In this document: piece by piece, positions 1 to 10,146 of the stretch
How the letters are laid out: each line of letters starts with the position of its first letter
Numbering within the stretch: the stretch's first letter is position 1
Assembly (NCBI GenBank): GCA_004835665.1
Contig: RBKR01000011.1
Span: 186,001-250,000 of the forward strand
Source of the DNA: Phoma sp. XZ068
Lineage: Eukaryota; Ascomycota; Dothideomycetes; Pleosporales; Didymellaceae
Length of the DNA: 64,000 nucleotides
Reading direction: 5' to 3'
Position numbers and translations under genes: made by a program
The notes under the pieces: generated by a model
What the model was told of the DNA's origin: nothing
Databases searched by the model: none
Seen by the model: the letters and a program-made list of their open reading frames with translations, nothing else

Positions 1-5
1 GCCAT
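1..5 (-). CDS. Possible start of a leftward gene cut by the window edge
   Basis: On the minus strand the edge reads CACAATGGC, an ATG at 5..3 in a good fungal start context, with sequence running off the window. Only the ATG and two further bases are visible, so no product can be named. If real, the 310 bases up to the SMN-like start at 316 would be a divergent promoter. This is a weak call made from context only. Confidence 0.2.
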
Positions 6-315
6 TGTGAATGTGTGAGGGCTGCTGTGTGGGAATAATCTCGAGTTTGGGTGAAAGTTGAAAGTTTCGAGGCTTGAGCTCCTTCCACTCTGAACTTTTT
101 TGGGCGCTAGCAGCTACCCGCCAAGGCGATTGGTAGGCGGTGACTGCCTGCGACAACGCGACTATCAACAACGACTTTCTTGAAAACCTACCTAACTATC
201 GCATTCAGCTAATTCCCTACCTGAGGCTTCCAAACAGGCCTTCGTTTAATTTAGTTGACGCACATCTACGCTACTGCATACTTTTGTTACGAACCAACGA
301 AGGTTAACCTTCGCC

Positions 316-1082
316 ATGGTGCCGGGAATTGATATGAGCGACAAGAACGCGTGGGACGACTCTTTCCTACAAGATTCCTGGAATGATGCCGTGGCTGAAT
401 ACGAGGTAACTTTCCTGCTTCCATCACGTGTTTCACTGGCTGAATCAAGTCTAGAAGTACCACAGTATTGCCAAATCAGGCAAACGCCTGGAAGAGGTTC
501 TGACAGAAGAAGAGTTGAAGGAGCTGCGCGAGTAAGTTGATTGCTTCATGCTCGACCGTGCAATTCTGATATTGTAGTGACCATGGCGACCTGATAGGCG
601 AGAGAGAAGCAACTCCTGAAATCGCTGCAGACATGAATGGTAGCTCGGATCAGATGGACACCGAGGACTCAATGCAAGAGACGGAACGCATCGAGCACGT
701 CGATCAGGCAGAGCTTCAGCCGCAGGTACGACCCCGGCAGCACACGCATGCACTACGTAGGCCATGGCTGACAGACGATAGGAAACGCCAGCATCCGAAG
801 AGCAAAACCTACCCCAGTCAGCGAATGCAGGAACCGCACCGCCACAGGACAATTTCTTCGCAGCGATGCCTCAGGCTCTATCAGGCACAGGTACGTTTCG
901 GGACTGACAGTTCTCACTTCGCTCTGTTTGTGGAGCTTGACAGACGGAGACGTTGGCTTACACTTTGGACAGTTCAAGACGAGAACCTCAAGAACATAAT
1001 GATGTCGTGGTACTATGCAGGGTACTACACAGGCCTGCACGCGGGAAAGCAACTTCCGAAAGATGTGCCACCAAAACAATGA
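316..1082 (+). CDS. SMN1: SMN-like protein (survival of motor neuron homologue), spliceosomal snRNP assembly
   Basis: Five exons join in frame: 316-405, 455-531, 578-725, 782-890 and 973-1082, giving 177 aa. Both SMN hallmarks are visible. Residues 12-35 form the Gemin2-binding helix (AWDDSFLQDSWNDAVAEYE continuing into KYHSI across intron 1). Residues 152-164 form the C-terminal YG box (MSWYYAGYYTGL), the glycine-zipper oligomerisation motif. There is no Tudor domain between them, only an acidic, Gln/Pro-rich linker; this matches fission yeast Smn1. Established role of the family: it oligomerises and, with Gemin2, loads the Sm ring onto snRNAs. The start could instead be Met7 at 334, which gives MSDKNAW. 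All introns have GT..AG ends and are 46-82 nt. The identification is firm; the exact start is less so. Confidence 0.9.
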
Positions 1083-1860
1083 GAGTGACTGAAAATGACA
1101 AACGCTACAAACAGCGCATGTTGGAGAGTCGTATGTTGAGCATGCCCAACGTCTTGCAAAGAGCCTCGAAAGTGGAAACTCGAAGTTCTGAACCAATGGG
1201 GGGAAGAGTCAAGCTCTAGCCTAGCCGGATTGAGTTGTGGCCACCAACAGTTCGTGCCTCACACTCATCGGGAGCCCTAGGCTGCGAGATGAACGCCCAA
1301 GAAACTTCATGCGGCAGCTGATCTTCCAGCCTCCTCTTTCAGGCGTTCCCACTGGTTGTGGCCTTGCACCGGGAGCGAGATTGCCATTATTGGCCTTGCG
1401 ACCAGGAAGCGAGACAGATCTGCGACGCTACCGAGACAACCTCGAACTCACCTCGAACACAACCAGCATCATAATACCCCGCCACGCCTACTGGCCTCAG
1501 CGCTCTGCCTGAAATCTGTCGATTCTTGCAGATGGATTCCCGTTTCGAGGTGGTTTTGCTTAGCCACAAGAGCGTTATGTTTCGCCATGTATCTGGCCTC
1601 TCTGCCGCCCCTAGACGTACAATTTCATGCAGGTTCTTAAGCACTTGATGTCCCAGGCACACATCACTTCTCTCCCTCAACCTGCCTCATAACTGTCTCG
1701 TTGCGCGTGACCCACTCTCCTTTCTAGTCTGTCTCTTCATACTTCTGTCCGAGCCGGCTCTCGTAGCGCCTTTCGATCCTTCTAATCAACGACCGTACTA
1801 TTTCCAGCCCAGGCGGTCACATTCCTTTCGAATTCACGACATTACGAAGAAATAGTCATA
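1083..1860. other. Intergenic, 778 bp
   Basis: This lies between the SMN-like gene and the cupredoxin gene, both on the plus strand. The open frames in it are short, overlap on both strands and show no family motif. Pyrimidine-rich stretches from about 1680 to 1860 lead into the start at 1861 and look like the promoter and leader of the cupredoxin gene. Confidence 0.5.
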
Positions 1861-2706
1861 ATGAAGTACATCAGCGCATTACCCTTTGTCGCTGGCCTTG
1901 TCGCCGCTCAGATGCAGGTCATGAACCTAGCGCCGGCGCCCGCAAACGGACCAGCCACACATACCGTAAGCTCACCTCCTGTAACTCCATCGCGCACATT
2001 CTAACAAAGTGCAGGTCGTCGTCGGCGGACTGGCTGCCGTTGAGACTGGCATGGCTGCCGTCCTTGGTTACAAGCCAGAATCCATTACCGCCAACGTAGG
2101 CGATGTCGTCGAGTTCCAGTTCATGCAGAAGAACCACACCGCAACGCAGTCCACCTTCGCCGAGCCCTGCAAAGCTATGGCAGGCGGCAAAGACTCTGGG
2201 TTCATGCCTAACCCTGAAGGCAAGCCGGGCGTGACGTGGAACATGACCGTCGACACCACGGAACCGATCTGTACGTTCTCTGTAACTTTCAAGTGCATGA
2301 GCGCTGGCTAATTAATACGATAGGGATGTACTGCAAACAAAGGACTGGCGAACACTGCGGTAAGGGCATGGTCTTCAGCATCAACGCCAAACTGGACGGC
2401 GACAAGACAATGGCCCAGTTCAAACAGCTCGCGATCAAGACCAACGGTACCACTCTCCAGGACTCCGCTATCCAAAAGGTCGACCCCGCTGCTGCCGCTG
2501 CACCAACCACTGTAACAGTCGCCGCTGGTGGCGCCGTGGCCACCCCGTCAGGCACCGGTGGACAGGCCGCCGCGACCGTTGTTGCTGGACAGGGTACCGA
2601 CGGTGCTGGCCAGGTCTGCTCATGCAGCTGCTTGTGCGGCATGAACTCGTTCCCCCCGACTGCGGCGATCAACAACTTCGGTGGATTCCCTGGCATGATC
2701 GGATAG
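1861..2706 (+). CDS. Secreted cupredoxin-domain protein
   Basis: Exons 1861-1965, 2015-2270 and 2324-2706 give 247 aa. Residues 1-16 are a clear signal peptide (MKYISALPFVAGLVAA). The next 130 residues are a single plastocyanin-like fold. It shows the pattern of fungal extracellular cupredoxins: a His in KNHTATQSTF, then a Cys, His and Met cluster in MYCKQRTGEHCGKGM, the expected type-1 copper ligands. The tail is an Ala/Thr/Gly-rich linker with a CSCSCLCG cysteine cluster. It ends without an obvious hydrophobic GPI signal, so the protein is probably secreted or wall-bound rather than GPI-anchored. Family members are often called extracellular serine-rich proteins; their enzymatic role is unknown. 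The joins restore the conserved WMYCK across intron 2 (phase 1). Confidence 0.85.
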
Positions 2707-3578
2707 ACGACGAATACGCAGACTATGCTCTTCAATGGGCGGAGGAAGTTCACATCGATGGACTATCAAGATGGTGGAAGGATTGTATTAATTGACGGAT
2801 TGGATCGGAGGACGATGACTTCTATTGATGGCTTTGGCTCGTTCAGACTGGCTTCTGGGATGCCATGTCGATATTTATACCACTTCTGATGAATGCATGG
2901 GGCGTTAGCATTATACCGTAATCCACATTTGAACGTGTGGTTCATTTGTTTAGAACTAGTATCGAATCCAAGAGATCGAACAAACTCGAATTCCTCTGTT
3001 GCATTTGAATGTTGCGCATTAACAAATCCGAACAAGTGGAGGACGCCAAAAGCCAAGTGTATGGTATGATTCTGAATAGTTGCTGAAGGACTTGCGCAAA
3101 TTACTGTTGCATGCCTTCTGACTTGGCGACATAGGAGTAGAGTTTCGAAGTTGGCAGCAGGTTGGTTCAGGTGGAGTCGGAAACGAGAACTGTGACCGTT
3201 GTGAATGCCATGCCAGAGGAAATGAATCGCCAGGCCATGCTAGGAGGAATCAATCGCCAGGGTATTGCTGCATATGTACCGGTCTCGAGTGATGGCGTAG
3301 TTTGGTGTGATTCTCTGCAGGTAAGTACGTGCCTCAGATCAAATTGAACGCATTGCTGTCAGAGGTAGTTGGCGCAAGTGGGCAATGCATCACTGCATGC
3401 GAGACCGCAAAATCGTAGATTGGGGAAATGTCGTGTACCCAAGAACCCCAAAAATCATGCCGCATTGACTGCGAACCCTCAAAACTCCATCTCAAGTCTA
3501 CTCCGTGCTTTCGCGTGCTTCCACCTGTCGTGCGCCCTGCATTTGCTGGTGGTCCGCCGCACGATCGTGCCTGCGCAT
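2707..3578. other. Intergenic, 872 bp, between convergent genes
   Basis: This holds the 3' ends of the cupredoxin gene (plus) and the SERF-like gene (minus). An open frame at 3162-3347 (plus) starts at a non-ATG codon and has no recognisable motif. I see no RNA gene or repeat. Confidence 0.45.
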
Positions 3579-3990
3579 CTATTTTCCGGCGCCTTCCGCC
3601 TTCTTCGCTTCGGCTGCGCGACTCATCAGCGCTGCCCACAGAACAACCGCTTTCGCCCCCAACGCGATAAGCGTCAAGAAAAGGCGAGAAGCAAACGAAA
3701 CAGAAGGAATAAAAGAACATACCGGCGAGCTGCTTGGCGCGCATAATGGCAGCGGCGTTCTCCTTAGCCTTGGCTTGCTCTGAGCCAGACATCTGTACAA
3801 GTCAGTCACGATTAACCAAACCTCAGGACTCGATCCGAAGGTGTTGAGTGACGGTACGTACGGTGTTCTTGCCTTTCTATCACTGGCGTCAGCACATGCT
3901 CAGTGGGAAAGGCTGAGGCAAACTCACCTTGCCAGCCTGCTCCTTCAAGTTCTTCTCCCTAGCCTTGTCGCGCTGGTTACCACGAGCCAT
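3579..3990 (-). CDS. SERF/4F5-family small basic protein with a 15-nt microexon
   Basis: Four exons on the minus strand, 3990-3928, 3876-3862, 3792-3723 and 3613-3579, encode 60 aa. Exon 1 gives MARGNQRDKAREKNLKEQAGK, the invariant 4F5/SERF N-terminus. Exon 2 is only 15 nt and encodes KGKNT. Exon 3 gives the SGSEQAKAKE..AAIMRAKQLA block, and exon 4 the short lysine/alanine tail and TAG. The length fits the family (about 60 aa). SERF proteins are abundant, highly charged and disordered; animal and worm members modify amyloid aggregation, and the yeast role is less clear. The reading frame closes only if the microexon is included. Splicing in one piece from exon 1 to exon 3 would also keep frame but lose the conserved KNT. 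Confidence 0.88.
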
Positions 3991-4754
3991 CTTGTCAACT
4001 TTATCCGCTGAAAGTCGCAAAGTCTGGTGTCTTGAAGTGCTGGGTGAGTAGTGCGGCTGTGGAAATCGAGGGTCAAGAGCGTAAGCGTGGACTGAAGGCG
4101 TTAAAAGCAGCGCAGTTTGCACGGCGGTGATTGGTGCGTGGCAGGGAATGGGCCAGAACGCAGGGGTGGGGAAGCTAGAATATGCGCCACGTATGAAGGC
4201 GCGTTTACACTTTCACGGCTGCACATCATAAGCTGCCTGTGATTCACTCTATGATAGCAACTCATCATGCGAGTGAGGTTTGATTTGAACTCTTTGATCA
4301 TTGCTAACCATGGCGCGTGGTTCTCAGCGTACGCAGCTTAGATGATTCCGCCATCTGCCCGTACTTCAGCAGGAACTACCTAGGTGAACTGGTGGTGTCC
4401 CTGAGATGTCGGGAAGGCTCCAACTGCGATATCGTTCGATATGGCAGCACCGGTAATATGTGAAGGCTTCACCCACTGTCGGAATGTCCTCAGCTCCATG
4501 GAGTATATAGAATGGCATCAAGGAGCAGACAACAGCTCTTGCCAGGAAAATCCACACCTGCGAAAGACCGCAAGAGCAACGCGACTCCTGCCTGAACATA
4601 CTCAATTGAGTAAACTTCTAGTAAACAACACCACTAGCCTTCTACTCTTGTTCCCACCAAGCAGCTATTTCTAAAGTCATCCACTGCTGCCATTATTCCT
4701 CTTCTATCTCCTCATTCAACGTACTCAGCATTCCACCTCCCATTTCATGCCATC
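3991..4754. promoter_or_regulatory. Divergent intergenic region, SERF-like (minus) / M28 homologue (plus)
   Basis: These 764 bp separate two divergent starts, at 3990 and 4755. A TATA-like TATATAG lies near 4504, and a long pyrimidine tract (about 4620-4750) precedes the M28 start. Frames in the region are short and unsupported. Confidence 0.4.
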
Positions 4755-5977
4755 ATGCTCTGGCCCCTCTATGTCGCCGTTTTGGTGGCCACCGTCGCCG
4801 CAGCTTCGCCCGACCCATGTCCACCGAAGCCCACTTGTGGTCGGTTTGAGTGTTATGAAGATTGGGTGGATTGCTTCGACAATGCAGTGAAAGCGAGCGT
4901 GCCAACAGTGAGTCTGGACTTCTACCGGTTCTTGGCTGCATTCTGGGTCAGCGCTGATAACGTCAAAGGGTGTTACTGAATATCTGAATGGGAATCATGC
5001 ACATGAGGCTCAGGCCGTTCCACCACGCCGCCAAGCTGTCAGCTATCCGAAGGAAGTCGCTCAACGCGCGACCGTGACGTGGCTTACAAATGAACTTAAC
5101 CCTTGGAACATTCGGAACTATGTCCACCAGTTCAGCGTTATCGCCAACCGTATATATTTAGCCGGTGTCGGTCTTGAAGCTCACGATTGGCTCCACTTGC
5201 AAATATCTCAAATAGCCAGTGGGAAGAAAGTTGCGATCAGAGAACACCAACATGAGCATTTCCAGAAGTCCATCATTGCTAGAATACCAGGCCGTAGCAA
5301 CAGGACCATTGTGGTTGGGGCTCACCTAGCTCCGAGCCACGATAACCCCTGGAACTCGACGCGTACGCCTGGAGCTGGTGAGTACCTTTAGGAACTCTCA
5401 TTTGGACGCGAGTTAACATGTGCTAGACGACAATGCCTCTGGAAGCATGACCATTTTGGAATCCCTCCGCATTCTCTTGACGAATAAGACCATCGCGCAG
5501 GGCAAAGCGCCTTATTCAATCGAGTTCCATTGGTACGCAGGGAACATCGAACATCTCCTGGGATCCACAGAGATCTTTCAAACTTATGCTGCTGAAGGCC
5601 GCGATGTCGTTGCTATGCTGAACCAGGGTCAGACCGGATCAATCTCTGAGTTTGATGATGGTGAAAAAATATCCTTTCGCATCATTACAGACTACACCGA
5701 CAAGCAGCTGACAAAGTTCGTCACCCTCATCATCGACGAGTACACAAACACGCCTGGTGCCTTAGCAGTATGTGGTAGCGATTGCTCGGATCACGTCAGT
5801 GCAACAAAGGCTGGATATCCAAGTGCATACATTGCAAAGTCTCCTGATGCGCACTTGGACTCCTTCAAGGAGACTAATCGCGACGAGACCCACATGGTTA
5901 ACGCTACGCATATGCTTGAGCATTCGAAACTTGTGGTTGGTGTTATCGTAGAACTGGCATTTGCGAGCTTAGGTTAG
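4755..5977 (+). CDS. Secreted M28-type aminopeptidase homologue lacking key catalytic residues
   Basis: Exons 4755-4907, 4969-5377 and 5427-5977 give 370 aa. A signal peptide covers residues 1-17, followed by a Cys-rich prodomain and the M28 (leucine aminopeptidase-like) fold. Recognisable landmarks are GAHLAPS with His170, the PGADDNASG loop with Asp188/189, EFHWYAG (ending at 226) and CSDHVSATKAGYPSAY with His310. In active M28 enzymes, WYAG is followed by Glu-Glu (general base and zinc ligand). Here the pair is Asn227-Ile228. The later Asp ligand (NQDMxG) is replaced by Gly255 in NQGQTG. The fold is therefore preserved but two of five metal ligands and the base are missing. It is probably a non-catalytic secreted homologue. 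The first acceptor (4968, CAAAG) was chosen because it keeps phase 0 and follows a GCTGATAAC branch-like site. Confidence 0.8.
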
Positions 5978-6283
5978 CCTGGTCACAGGTTACTTTCGAA
6001 GTCGCGATTGTGTTCAAGTTCTGGTTGTTTCTTGCGTTCGATAGTTTTGTTATTGCGGCTGTTTGCTCTCAAGGTATCTTTGTCACATGAGCACTCTTGG
6101 CATTCCTGCTGCTGTCTGCCTCGCGTAAGATGTAACACTGTTCTTATTTAGTGCTTATGACCATGGTCGTACACAACGGGGCTCAGCCACGGTGTTGATC
6201 ATCCAGCTCAGCCTCACGCTGGATCTTAAACTTCACATCGATGTCCACATTTCAACTCTGAGACTTTAATCATTTCTTTCGCT
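5978..6283. other. Intergenic, 306 bp
   Basis: This is the spacer between two plus-strand genes, presumably carrying the 3' end of the M28 homologue and the promoter of the next gene. I see no further feature. Confidence 0.4.
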
Positions 6284-6941
6284 ATGACGAGTAGTAAGTT
6301 CACTGGAAATTGTTCTCTGATATGTTGTTAAATCCTCAGTCGATCCCGAAAATATCCCTTTGCCAAGTGAACAGGCCCCAGTGCCCGAACCCGCGATCGA
6401 GAACCAGGAATCTGCCTGCGATTCGGTGCAAGCTGCACTATCCCCAGGCTCAAGCCTAGCGCCACCCGTCAGACATACCGTGCTTCCATTAAACATTACC
6501 GATGTACTGAACTATGGATCTATGCTTATACTGGCCATCGTTGGGCTTGTGGTTGCGATCAAATCGTACATCGCCACTGTGAACTCCAACAGAATGGCCC
6601 GAGAAAGCAATGAATTGGCAAAGGAATCGAATAGACTTTCGAGGATAGAGTCATGTAGAGGCCACCCGGTGAGTAGACGTGCTGCAGTACACGGCCCAAT
6701 GGCATTCACTTCGCACTCACAATTAGGTGATTTCAGTATCAGACATTTACTGACTTGACTTCAGGACGATCCAAGGCTTAAGTGCTCCGATTTAAGTACG
6801 AGAGTGAAACGGGAGCTCGACCTTGATTACGAACCTCCTACAAGGAAGAGGTTTGTCCGCTGGGTGAAGAGAATGTTCGGCCAGTCGAACTTCAAAGGTG
6901 GTGGAAGAAGGCTTGGTGACGGCTTCAGCACTTTTGCGTAG
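6284..6941 (+). CDS. Small single-span membrane protein of unknown function
   Basis: Exons 6284-6293, 6340-6668 and 6765-6941 give 171 aa. The first exon carries only 10 coding nt (Met-Thr-Ser plus one base). The N-terminal 50 residues are Pro/Glu-rich. Residues about 62-83 (YGSMLILAIVGLVVAIKSYI) form one clear transmembrane helix. It is followed by an amphipathic stretch with ARESNELAKESNRLSR, likely a short coiled coil, and a basic C-terminus (RKRFVRWVKRMFG). I do not recognise the family. Small one-span proteins with a charged coil after the helix are common near fungal NACHT or HET genes, but no such partner is visible here. The gene model rests on consistent phases and an open frame across all three exons. 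Confidence 0.55.
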
Positions 6942-7033
6942 TCTTCAATACATAGATAGCGGTCATCGGTCACGGCGTTCCTGGTGAATACTCGTGGTAT
7001 CGGAAATCGTGCATGCAGGAGTGGGATGTATTA

Positions 7034-7756
7034 CTAGTAGACGTACGGTATAAACTTTTTAGTCCGCGCCTTATGCACCCTCCACTTTTCCCCAAACTCC
7101 CTCTCCATCATCTCCTCTTCATCCCACACTCTCCTAACCATGAACAAGTAAATCGCACAACTAAATCCGACGAAAGGCACCAAGTATGCGTGCATCGGAT
7201 TTGTAACTATCTTCTCATCCAACAACGGCGCCCAGCAGCTCACCAGACCTCGCTGGCGGAAGAACAGTGAGTACATTGCCAGCAGTACCATGAGAAGGCC
7301 TATGTATGACGGATGTCGGACGTATGCGTAGAATCCGGAAGTGACGAGTTGATCTGGTTTAGCGATGCGGTAGGTGAAGTTCGTACCGAGTTGGGCATAC
7401 GATTGGAAACGGATATAGCTTCCCAGATAGAGCAACACAAGAGAAGCTATGGTAGGCATTGACCATGTGAAGAGGTGGCGGGCTAGGTACTGAGGGGTGG
7501 GACAGCTGGTTTGCATGACCTCATTGCTATTCGGTGATGTGTGATCAAGCGACACGGCAATGGCAACCTGGTAGATGGCAATGGCGAATGATACTGTTCG
7601 TGCGAAAACCATGCCAATGGGCGATGCCGCGATCCACATCAGCCATGATTCGGTTTTGGTCGAGATGATTTTGCTGCTGGGTTGGCGGAAGGAGAGCTGA
7701 ATCAGGTAACCGGCGTGGAGAATTGTGAGAGCGTAGAGGATGGCTAATATATCCAT
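7034..7756 (-). CDS. Isoprenylcysteine carboxyl methyltransferase (ICMT/Ste14 family)
   Basis: A single open frame from the ATG at 7756 gives 240 aa. Several hydrophobic helices are followed by the diagnostic C-terminal SAM-binding region: LVTSGFYAYVRHPSYIGLL, then MEREFGEKWRVHKARTKKFIP. The RHPSYIG and FG..W..H patterns are those of ICMT. The enzyme methylates the C-terminal prenylcysteine of CaaX proteins such as Ras and a-factor-like pheromones at the ER membrane. The frame stays open 72 codons further upstream, to 7972. That extension is hydrophilic and unlike the family, so I place the start at the methionine directly before the first membrane helix. It is convergent with the small membrane-protein gene, 92 bp away. 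Confidence 0.82.
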   Translation of the reverse strand: MDILAILYALTILHAGYLIQLSFRQPSSKIISTKTESWLMWIAASPIGMVFARTVSFAIAIYQVAIAVSLDHTSPNSNEVMQTSCPTPQYLARHLFTWSMPTIASLVLLYLGSYIRFQSYAQLGTNFTYRIAKPDQLVTSGFYAYVRHPSYIGLLMVLLAMYSLFFRQRGLVSCWAPLLDEKIVTNPMHAYLVPFVGFSCAIYLFMVRRVWDEEEMMEREFGEKWRVHKARTKKFIPYVY

Positions 7757-8155
7757 GACAGATGCGTGCGGACACACCAGAGTCCAATGGATGGAGCTAG
7801 GAGACTTGCAGGATGATTGGAGATGAAACGTCGATGCGGTTGGTTGATTGGCGACGTTGGAATTTGAACAGCTGCCTACGTATGTCATTGGTTGGTACGT
7901 GCTGTTAGGCCCACTTCTTTCTTTAGCAGCAACGACTTTGTAGATGCAGGTATCTTGTCGCCATTGATTCAAATCAACAGCCTGATGACCCGATATTCAA
8001 GGTTAGAGGCCATATGAGTAACTTATCTGCAGTCTACGCTGTTAGAAGTAAAGAAAAATAGTATAAAATAATTATTATGTATTCCCGAGCTTTAACTACA
8101 TGTTCTCGTACGCTAATTAGGCATACATTATTCTGACTACCTTCTCCTTCATCAG
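7757..8155. other. Intergenic, 399 bp
   Basis: This is the upstream region of the ICMT gene (minus), overlapping its open but unlikely N-terminal extension to 7972, together with the 3' flank of the HsbA-like gene. An A/T-rich stretch at about 8030-8110 fits a terminator or polyadenylation region for the latter. Confidence 0.4.
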
Positions 8156-8814
8156 TTATTTCGCACACTTCTGCGACTTAGCAGCAGCCAAGTTTTTCTT
8201 GTTCTGCGCGGTTCCACCCTGCACCTCCGAGACAAGCTTCGCCAAGGTGTTTGCATCTCCGGCCGTTCCATTGAGTGTCTTGACTTGGTTTATTTCGAGG
8301 ACCTGTGCCATTGCAACTGTGGCCAAGCCGGCGGAAGCGGGGCTATTGATCTGCTTGGCGAGCTTCTGGTTGTTTGCGCGGATCTTAACGCCCTGATTCT
8401 GGATGTTCAGGACTGATTTTTGCATTGCCTGGAAGGCTCCTGCCTGCGCGGAGCAGCCTTGGATCATGCCCTGGAGGGATTGGACACTGTGATTGAATAC
8501 GTTAGCGGGTGCTCTACTTTCAATGTTTGATAGAGGATTTAATTCATCTGATTACGCGATGTATGTACCTCGTAAAGTAGCGGGGGAGGAGAGTACAAGA
8601 TGGTGTAGAAGGAAAGTACAAATTTCACATACCCTTTCAGTTCTTGAGCCTGGATATTAAGATTCTGCTGAATTCCTTTCTGGAGTTGGGTCTGAATCTG
8701 GGTGCAGTTTGCAGCGGCTGCGGCAGGAGTAGCAGCACTGCTAGCCGGACCAGTTGATTTGGCCGGAGCCGCCAGAACGGCGGCAACGAAATACAAGAGG
8801 GCGAAGGTCTTCAT
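8156..8814 (-). CDS. HsbA-like secreted protein (hydrophobic surface-binding protein A family)
   Basis: Exons 8814-8633 and 8486-8156 give 170 aa. The signal peptide is MKTFALLYFVAAVLAAP. The mature protein is Ala/Gln/Asn-rich and predicted helical: QTQLQKGIQQNLNIQAQELKG, then AFQAMQKSVLNIQNQG and AGLATVAMAQVLEINQVKTLNG. This matches the HsbA family, first described as an Aspergillus protein that adsorbs to hydrophobic surfaces and recruits esterases. It contains few Cys (one near the N-terminus, GCSAQ, and one in the terminal KCAK). The intron is 146 nt with donor GTATGT and acceptor CACAG; the join is phase 2. The family assignment is likely rather than certain because sequence conservation in HsbA is low. 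Confidence 0.72.
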
Positions 8815-10146
8815 GTTGGTGGATAGGATCTGTTTCTACGTTCTGGATTTTGAAAGCGATCGGACGGTTGGATGGAATTGGATAGATAGTGAGTCGTAGA
8901 AAATGAGGTTCAGTCCAGCTGAAAATAGACGAATTAGATGATTAGATGAGGAAAGTGAGTGGCGATGAGATGTTCTGATATTTAGAAAACTGCAGCGCCT
9001 CCTTGAATCTCTTATACTGAGATCGTCGAACACATCGGTCCTTTGTGAGAGATAGTTGGACATCTCGGTCCTTTGTGATGAAGCTTGCATTCGGCACACA
9101 CGTACTCCGTCTGTCACCATGCCGTCAAGCACTGTACAGTACCTGTGCGCGGGGTTTCGTCATTGACCGAGAATACCGACCTGAACCAATATGTAAGTAA
9201 GCAAGAAGCAGATATGAAGCAACATGCTGCTGTTCCCCTTCAATTAACGAGCGCACGTCCGTATGTCTTCGACGGCTCTTCTCCACGTTGACATGGCTTC
9301 CCGGGAAATTTGACAAAACGGAGGTTGATCCGGCCCCACTAGTTCGCTGATCGGGCAATTGGTTGAAACAAAAGGACCGTGGACGCAATGAAACGTCATA
9401 GAGAAGGAGGTTCGGTGTTACAGATCTGATGCCACACGGCTCCGTGAACATGTTTGGGTGCCGAAGCTTATTTGAGCTTGGTGAGCTTAAATTCATTAGT
9501 GTCGAGCAAAATGCTCGCGCGCGCTTGTGCAGGCAGGGCTGGAAAAGGGAGAACGGAAATTCCTATGGGGGAAGAATAAAATTACAAAAGCTGCATTTAG
9601 TTTCTGGTGCTCACAGAAAAGGCGTGAGGATATGTATGGATAAATGTCAATGTATCAGAGACCGTTGTAAGTTTCATGGTAGGCTGCTCCGAGCTAACTA
9701 ACGTGAACGGACGCGTACCGTGTCCGTGCCCGCAATGCACTTGTCACCTTGTCAAAACGATTCGGACAGTTTTCAAGCTCGGAGGAGGAGAAGCCGGCCG
9801 GCCCTAGTACCTCGCTAGGCTCAGCCGTATCACGGCACTTTTCTAGAACATGGAGTCTCTGGTAGTTTGTCTCCAGACGCAACTTCAGTCGAACACTTAC
9901 TGACTCGCATTACTACGCTATAAAGAAGTGACAGGATTGCAGACGATGGATCTGGGGGTGAGTGAAGATGTGTCCTTACAGCTCGAGCAGTATTCGATAA
10001 GGATATATTATATGTGTTGTACAGCAGTGTTATACCTCTTACTTTTCGTCGGTCCTACTAGCCGTAAATAATATACATGTGGGAACTTTACAAACAAACC
10101 CCATGGGGACTGTCATCCTATTCTTAGCTCGTCGTCATACACAGGT
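8815..10146. other. Intergenic, 1332 bp
   Basis: This contains the upstream region of the HsbA-like gene (minus) and the 3' flank of COQ2 (minus). The largest frame, 9125-9496 minus (123 codons), overlaps frames on the other strand and has no signal peptide, domain or repeat that I recognise. I see no gene I can support. Confidence 0.45.

Noticed and set aside
7757..7972. N-terminal extension of the ICMT frame
   Set aside because: Hydrophilic, Cys/Ser-rich and unlike ICMT proteins; the methionine at 7756 directly precedes the first membrane helix.
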